The position numbers and the translations under genes are program-made. A DNA stretch of 9,990 bases from UBA668 sp031366885 (GTDB lineage Bacteria; Actinomycetota; Acidimicrobiia; Acidimicrobiales; Ilumatobacteraceae): contig JANLPB010000169.1 of the NCBI GenBank assembly GCA_031366885.1, positions 1 to 9,990 of the forward strand, written 5' to 3'. Below are positions 6,497-9,990 of this stretch, one piece after another; within the stretch, counting starts at the first letter, position 1; every line of letters starts with the position of its first letter. The notes below the pieces were generated by a model. It made no database searches. It was given only the letters and a program-made list of their open reading frames with translations, and was not told the origin of the DNA.

Positions 6497-6889
6497 CTAC
6501 TCGCCGGCGGTGAGCGCCAGCCACGCTTGGAAACCACCGATGAGGTCGGTGGCGCGGTGCAGCCCGAGGGCGCGAAGTTGCGCTGCGGCCAGGCTCGATT
6601 GGTACCCCTCATTGCAAACGACCACGATGCGCAGGTCGTAGTCCATCGCGTGTGCGATGTGATGTGGGCAGGCTGGATCAAGTCGCCACTCGAGAACGTT
6701 GCGATCGATGACAACAGCGCCCGGGAGCACACCGTCTCGTGCTCGTTGTTCGACCGGGCGGATGTCGACGATCAGTGCGCCGCCAGCGCGCTCAACGGCC
6801 AGTTTCGTTGCGTCGACACGGTCGAGTCTCGCCCGAGCGGCGGCGAGTATCTCCTCGATCGAGTGGCGGCCGGCTCCGCTGGTCGTCAT
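6497..6889 (-). CDS. Single-domain rhodanese (sulfurtransferase)
   Basis: This 130-residue cytoplasmic protein has one rhodanese domain: ALIVDIRPVEQRARDG at about 38-53, GAVVIDRNVLEWRLDP at 57-72, and the active-site loop VVCNEGYQSS at 91-99 with catalytic Cys92. It ends DLIGGFQAWL. Rhodaneses carry sulfane sulfur as a Cys persulfide and pass it to cyanide, sulfite or protein thiols. I start it at ATG 6889, because this overlaps the transporter's TGA by ATGA; longer in-frame starts would run deep into the transporter gene in a low-complexity Arg-rich translation. No good ribosome binding site precedes the ATG, consistent with translational coupling. It is the last gene of the operon. Likely partner: sulfur released by the CstB-like fusion two genes upstream. 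Confidence 0.87.
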   Translation of the reverse strand: MTTSGAGRHSIEEILAAARARLDRVDATKLAVERAGGALIVDIRPVEQRARDGVLPGAVVIDRNVLEWRLDPACPHHIAHAMDYDLRIVVVCNEGYQSSLAAAQLRALGLHRATDLIGGFQAWLALTAGE

Positions 6890-8148
6890 TGTGGATGGGT
6901 CTCGTACATTCGAGCGGCCACGACCAGTCCGGATAACGCGGTGAGTCCGGCCACGGTGTAGATCGCAGCAGGGATCGAAATCAGGTCGGCGAGAATGCCG
7001 GCGAGGAGAGCGCCGATCGCGAAGCCGCCGTCGCGCCACAGCCGATATACGCCGACGGATCGTGCTCGCCACGAGGGGTGAGCAACGTCGCCGATCGCAG
7101 CGAGCAGGGTCGGGTAGACCATCGCGGTGCCCGCACCGAGCACCATCGCACCGAGCGCCCACGCCGTGAAACTGTCGGTAGCGGCGATCCATGCGATCGC
7201 GACGGCTTGGGTGAGCATCCCGCCGACGATCAGCGGTTTGCGACCGATGCGGTCCGAGAGTCCGCCCGTGTACAACTGGCCGAGCCCCCACACGGCGGGG
7301 TAGAGCGCGGCGAGCACGCCGATCCGCCCGATCGACAGACCAGCGCCAGCGAAGAAGATCGGGAACAGACCCCACGCGAGTCCGTCGTTGAGGTTGTTCA
7401 CCAGGCCGGCTTGCGAGCACGACGACAGCGCCTTGTCGGTGAAGGAGGTGAGTCGGAAGACCTCGGCGGTAGTCAGCGAGGCAATGTGGGTGTCGATGGT
7501 GGCGACGTGGTTGGCGGCTTCGTAGCGGGCATGGTCACGGGTCTCGCGCACGAAGAACACCGACAGACCAAGGCCAAGGCCGGCGTAGGCGGTTCCGAGA
7601 AAGAATGGCTCGGGGCGCAGCCCCCACCGTTGGGCGATGTAGCCGGTGGCGAGTGCCGTGAAGGCGACGGCACCGTAGCCAGCGGCTTCGTTGAGGCCCA
7701 TCGCAAAGCCGCGCCGGGCGGGACCGACAAGGTCGATCTTCATGATGACTGTGGTCGACCAGGTGAGCCCTTGGTTGACGCCGAGTAGAACGTTGGCGAA
7801 AATCACCCATCCCCAACTCGGTGCCCAGATCAACAGCATCGGGATCGGTATCGCGATGATCCAGCCGGCGACCAACACAGGCTTGCGCCCGTACCTGTCG
7901 GACAGGGTCCCTGCGAAGAAGTTCGTCGCTGCTTTGACGGCACCGAAGGCGACGATGAACGTGAGCGTTGCGGTGAAGGCGGTGAGCCCGAACTCCTGTT
8001 TGGCGAGCAGGGGTAGGACAGTGCGTTCCTGGCCGATCATTCCGCCGACGAGCGCGTTGACGCCAACAAGAAGCGCGAACTGGGCGAGGTTCTCCTTGAG
8101 ACCAAGCCGCAGCGGTGTCGTGATGGCTTCGGTGGTGGAGGCGCTCAT
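6886..8148 (-). CDS. Major facilitator superfamily transporter
   Basis: This 420-residue membrane protein has about 12 hydrophobic segments and two copies of the MFS motif A between TM2-3 and TM8-9: GTLSDRYGRK at 80-89 and GGLSDRIGRK at 295-304. Two-fold pseudo-symmetry with a polar central loop (about 203-240) is as expected for the family. I choose ATG 8148: it overlaps the stop of the upstream fusion gene (ATGA), has GGAG 8 nt upstream (complement of 8157-8160), and the protein then begins with a short polar tail before TM1. The longer frame starting at 8280 adds a Cys/Arg-rich tail that is only a shadow of the upstream gene. Substrate is not readable from sequence. Context suggests export of a sulfur oxidation product or uptake of a sulfur compound, a place held by TauE-type proteins in the staphylococcal cst operon. 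Confidence 0.88.
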   Translation of the reverse strand: MSASTTEAITTPLRLGLKENLAQFALLVGVNALVGGMIGQERTVLPLLAKQEFGLTAFTATLTFIVAFGAVKAATNFFAGTLSDRYGRKPVLVAGWIIAIPIPMLLIWAPSWGWVIFANVLLGVNQGLTWSTTVIMKIDLVGPARRGFAMGLNEAAGYGAVAFTALATGYIAQRWGLRPEPFFLGTAYAGLGLGLSVFFVRETRDHARYEAANHVATIDTHIASLTTAEVFRLTSFTDKALSSCSQAGLVNNLNDGLAWGLFPIFFAGAGLSIGRIGVLAALYPAVWGLGQLYTGGLSDRIGRKPLIVGGMLTQAVAIAWIAATDSFTAWALGAMVLGAGTAMVYPTLLAAIGDVAHPSWRARSVGVYRLWRDGGFAIGALLAGILADLISIPAAIYTVAGLTALSGLVVAARMYETHPQ

Positions 8149-9494
8149 CGGCCTGTCTCCAACGGGTTGCCGCTCGCAGCTGACCACGTGTCGGGTCCGC
8201 CATTGAGAACCGCGACGTCGTCGCGTCCGCGAGCAGCCAGGATGCTGGCAGCCGTCATTGCCCGTTCGCCGTGCCCGCACATCACGGTCAGCGACCCGGT
8301 TGTCAGTCCAGATTTGGAGACGGCACCGAGTTCGATGTTGACCGCGCCCGGGAGGTGACCGGAGGCGTACTCGTTGACTTGGCGGACGTCGATCACCGGA
8401 CCCGCAATCGCCCCGGATTCGACGAGCGGGATTGCGCTGGTCGGTCGACCGGAATCCGTCCAGACGTCGACGCCGCCGTCGAGTTCACCGACTAGGTTTT
8501 CTTGGCCGACATCGAGGCATTGGCGAACGAGATCCGTCCGGTCCTGATGTGGGTCGAGGACGAACACGATCGGCCTGTTCGGCTCAACGAGCCAGCCAAG
8601 CCAACTGGCGAACACCGGTCGTAGAACGTTCGACACAGACCCGGGTACGTGACCAGCAGAGAACGCTGCGAGCGGCCGGGCGTCGACGATGACGCCGCCT
8701 TCCGCGACGTGGCGACCGACGTCATCGGGATGGAGTCTCGCGAGGCGTGGGATCGAGTCGTAGCGCGTTGGACCCAGCCGGTTCACTTCCGGTAGTCGCG
8801 CGAAATAGGAGGGGAAGGTGCCGAACCCGGCAATCAGCCGCTCGACGAACTCGTCCTCGTCGGTGATCGAGAACAGCGGGTTGCTAGCGCGCTCGACGCC
8901 GAGCGTCGAGGTGCGTTGAGAGGAGCCTGGCGCGGAGCAAAAGGATCCCGCACCGTGTGTCGGGTAGACGGCGATCTCATCGGGCAGCTGATCAAACCGA
9001 CGCAGTGCAGCGAACATCTCGTGAGCGAGCGGGACGGCGAGCGCTGGGCCGTTCAAGTCGGTACGTCCGACAGTGCCGACCATCAGCGAACCGCCGGAGA
9101 ACAACGCGACCGGCGCGCCGTCAGCAACAAGCAGATAGGCGTGATGGTCGGGTGTGTGACCGGGAGCAGCCCAGGCGACCAACTCGATAGCGTCGCCGAG
9201 AATGATGTGTTCATCGTCGCAAACTGGCCGATGTGGCGATGCGAGGTGCGATGCCGCCGGGGCTACGAACGTTGCGCCCGTCCGTGCGGCGAGAGCGGGG
9301 CTGCCGGTCACGTAGTCGGCGTGGGAATGGGTGTCCACCGTCCAGGCGAGTCGAAGATTGAGCCGTTCGATGAGCGCTTCGTGCTCGATTGGGAAACGTG
9401 GCGGGTCGACAACAGCGGCAGTGCCGTTGCCGAGATCGATGACGTACGAGGAATGCCCGAGGCCTTCGTCGACAAAGTCGTAGATCCTCTGCAC
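8145..9494 (-). CDS. CstB-like fusion: metallo-beta-lactamase (persulfide dioxygenase-like) plus two rhodanese domains
   Basis: 449 residues in three domains. The N-terminal MBL fold (1-250) has THSHADYVTG at 55-64 (His56, His58, Asp60), APGHTPDHHAY at 110-120 (His113) and GRTDL at 143-147, as in ETHE1/CstB persulfide dioxygenases. The middle rhodanese-like domain (about 265-352) has DPHQDR at 314-319, with Asp314 where the active Cys should be. The C-terminal rhodanese (about 365-445) has an intact CGHGER loop with Cys406. S. aureus CstB has the same order, with an inactive middle domain, and oxidises persulfides to thiosulfate. Odd points: the third iron ligand Asp (ETHE1 Asp154, in 'GD.L') is Gly135 here (FSGGSL), so oxidation is not assured. 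Start is GTG with a GAGGAGG-type site just upstream. First gene of the operon. Confidence 0.87.
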   Translation of the reverse strand: MQRIYDFVDEGLGHSSYVIDLGNGTAAVVDPPRFPIEHEALIERLNLRLAWTVDTHSHADYVTGSPALAARTGATFVAPAASHLASPHRPVCDDEHIILGDAIELVAWAAPGHTPDHHAYLLVADGAPVALFSGGSLMVGTVGRTDLNGPALAVPLAHEMFAALRRFDQLPDEIAVYPTHGAGSFCSAPGSSQRTSTLGVERASNPLFSITDEDEFVERLIAGFGTFPSYFARLPEVNRLGPTRYDSIPRLARLHPDDVGRHVAEGGVIVDARPLAAFSAGHVPGSVSNVLRPVFASWLGWLVEPNRPIVFVLDPHQDRTDLVRQCLDVGQENLVGELDGGVDVWTDSGRPTSAIPLVESGAIAGPVIDVRQVNEYASGHLPGAVNIELGAVSKSGLTTGSLTVMCGHGERAMTAASILAARGRDDVAVLNGGPDTWSAASGNPLETGR

Positions 9495-9518
9495 GCCCCC
9501 TCCTCTTCCGATGAGTGC

Positions 9519-9537
9519 TCAAGTGATTGTTTGAATA
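9519..9537. promoter_or_regulatory. Operator-like site 1 for the divergent ArsR-family regulator
   Basis: TCAAGTGATTGTTTGAATA matches site 2 (9559-9577) at 16 of 19 positions, with only the central four bases varying. The TCAA...TTGA arms form an imperfect palindrome, as expected for a dimeric ArsR/SmtB winged helix. It covers the -10 element of the minus-strand operon promoter. Binding here would block that promoter. The 40-bp phase with site 2 puts both on about the same DNA face. Confidence 0.68.
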
Positions 9538-9559
9538 TATTCCTTGCTCCACCAATATT
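9531..9559 (+). promoter_or_regulatory. Candidate promoter of the ArsR-family gene
   Basis: TTGAAT (9531-9536) and AATATT (9554-9559) have a 17-bp spacer, with 4 of 6 matches to each sigma70-type consensus hexamer. The start point would be near 9566, about 34 nt before the ATG. The elements exist because of a perfect 8-bp inverted repeat (TTGAATAT 9531-9538, ATATTCAA 9555-9562), which also creates the opposing promoter. Weaker than the minus-strand one. Confidence 0.45.
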
Positions 9560-9562
9560 CAA
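9534..9562 (-). promoter_or_regulatory. Candidate promoter of the CstB-like/MFS/rhodanese operon
   Basis: On the minus strand TTGAAT (complement of 9557-9562) and TATATT (complement of 9534-9539) are separated by 17 bp, 4 of 6 and 5 of 6 matches to -35 and -10 consensus. The start would fall near 9527, giving a leader of about 33 nt to the GTG at 9494. It overlaps both operator copies, one over each hexamer. Confidence 0.6.
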
Positions 9563-9577
9563 GTAGTAGTTTGAATA
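9556..9577. promoter_or_regulatory. Operator-like site 2 for the divergent ArsR-family regulator
   Basis: TATTCAA (9556-9562) and TTGAATA (9571-9577) are perfect 7-bp inverted arms around 8 bp. This is the better palindrome of the two copies. It overlaps the -35 element of the minus-strand operon and the -10/start region of the ArsR gene, so binding could repress both and give autoregulation. Confidence 0.7.
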
Positions 9578-9599
9578 CTTGTGAGACGGAGACATCAAG

Positions 9600-9990
9600 A
9601 TGAGTGACCGAGCGGCGAAGGACGCACTTTTCGACGCGCTGGCTGAAGTGGCAAAAGCGTTGGCGAGCGGGCGTCGTGCGGAGATCGTCGATGTTCTCGC
9701 CCAAGGCGAACGGTCGGTCGAACAACTCGCTGGCGAGATCGGACAGAGCGTGGCAAACACCTCTCACCATCTCCGGGCGATGGCCAGAGCGGGCGTGCTG
9801 CGCACGCGTCGCGAAGGCACCCGGATCATCTACATGCTTGCGAGCGATCGCGTCGCCGACGTGTGGGCTGGACTGCGCGACATCGCGACCGAACACGTAG
9901 CCGGGATCAACGAACTCGCCGAGGCCTACGTCGGTGATCGCAGTGGTTTGGAGCCGGTGACCCGGGTAGAGCTCGAGGCCCGTCTGCTGG
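9600..9990 (+). CDS. ArsR/SmtB-family repressor, probably with a C-terminal rhodanese domain (3' end outside window)
   Basis: The gene opens at ATG 9600 with GGAG (9588-9591) and an 8-nt spacer, and stays open to the window edge (130 residues visible). It begins DALFDALAEVAKALASGRR, the ArsR-type first helices, then VEQLAGEIGQSVANTSHHLR as the helix-turn-helix and GTRIIYMLASDRV as the wing. The last visible part, EAYVGDRSGLEPVTRVELEARL, resembles the linker and first residues before the rhodanese domain in ArsR-rhodanese fusions; that domain itself is outside the window. No Cys occurs in the visible part, including the alpha-3 metal motif (here ERSVEQL), so classical arsenic or cadmium sensing through an ELCVC motif is unlikely. 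Sensing of sulfane sulfur by the rhodanese Cys is a reasonable inference. It is divergent from, and probably represses, the CstB-like operon and itself. Confidence 0.85.
   Translation, partial: MSDRAAKDALFDALAEVAKALASGRRAEIVDVLAQGERSVEQLAGEIGQSVANTSHHLRAMARAGVLRTRREGTRIIYMLASDRVADVWAGLRDIATEHVAGINELAEAYVGDRSGLEPVTRVELEARLL

Noticed and set aside
6890..7420. Upstream in-frame extension of the single-domain rhodanese gene
   Set aside because: It would lie wholly within the transporter gene and encodes an Arg-rich, unstructured sequence. The ATGA start at 6889 explains the gene fully.
8149..8280. Upstream extension of the MFS gene to an earlier start
   Set aside because: The added residues are Cys/Arg-rich shadow coding of the fusion gene; ATG 8148 has a good ribosome binding site and an ATGA overlap.
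9534..9562. The AT-rich inverted repeat as a transposon end or attachment site
   Set aside because: It sits between divergent genes with correct promoter spacing and duplicated operator-like sites, and no recombinase gene or target duplication is present.

Overview
The window is GC-rich with strong G/C preference at third codon positions. Its family content points to an actinobacterium: a split two-gene ChrB, an AAA/TPR/LuxR regulator of more than 950 residues, and an ArsR protein that appears to lead into a rhodanese domain. I cannot name genus or species from the sequence alone. No rRNA, tRNA, CRISPR array, transposase or integrase was seen.

Left part (1-2778) is a patchwork of regulator and resistance-gene remnants around two apparently intact genes. 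In order: the C-terminal ligand domain of a TetR-type regulator (1-441, runs off the left edge); a start-less second half of an XRE-type helix-turn-helix protein (442-648); an unassigned stretch with a direct repeat (649-920); an intact PAP2-family lipid phosphatase (921-1517); a 5'-truncated, stop-interrupted ChrB N-terminal domain gene (about 1518-1864); an intact ChrB C-terminal domain gene that starts inside the remnant's stop by a GTGA overlap (1861-2280); and, on the other strand, a winged-helix/P-loop regulator fragment cut at both ends (2224-2778). No chromate transporter ChrA is present.

Middle part (2756-6294, minus strand) has a 962-residue LuxR-type regulator with an AAA-like ATPase module and an alpha-helical repeat middle, then 92 bp downstream a divergent YceI-like protein with a strong ribosome binding site. 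They are probably co-transcribed.

Right part (6497-9990) is the most coherent system. A minus-strand operon encodes a CstB-like fusion (metallo-beta-lactamase fold plus two rhodanese domains), an MFS transporter and a single-domain rhodanese, each pair joined by an ATGA stop/start overlap. Divergently transcribed is an ArsR-family repressor whose last visible residues look like the linker into a rhodanese domain beyond the window. The 105-bp space between them has two copies of a TCAAGT-N4-GTTTGAATA operator-like site exactly 40 bp apart, and a perfect inverted repeat that places two face-to-face sigma70-like promoters on top of one another. The simplest reading is a reactive-sulfur (persulfide/thiosulfate) sensing, oxidation, sulfur-transfer and export module controlled by the ArsR protein. 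The biochemical role is inferred from family knowledge. The metal-binding Asp expected in the persulfide dioxygenase domain is replaced by Gly.
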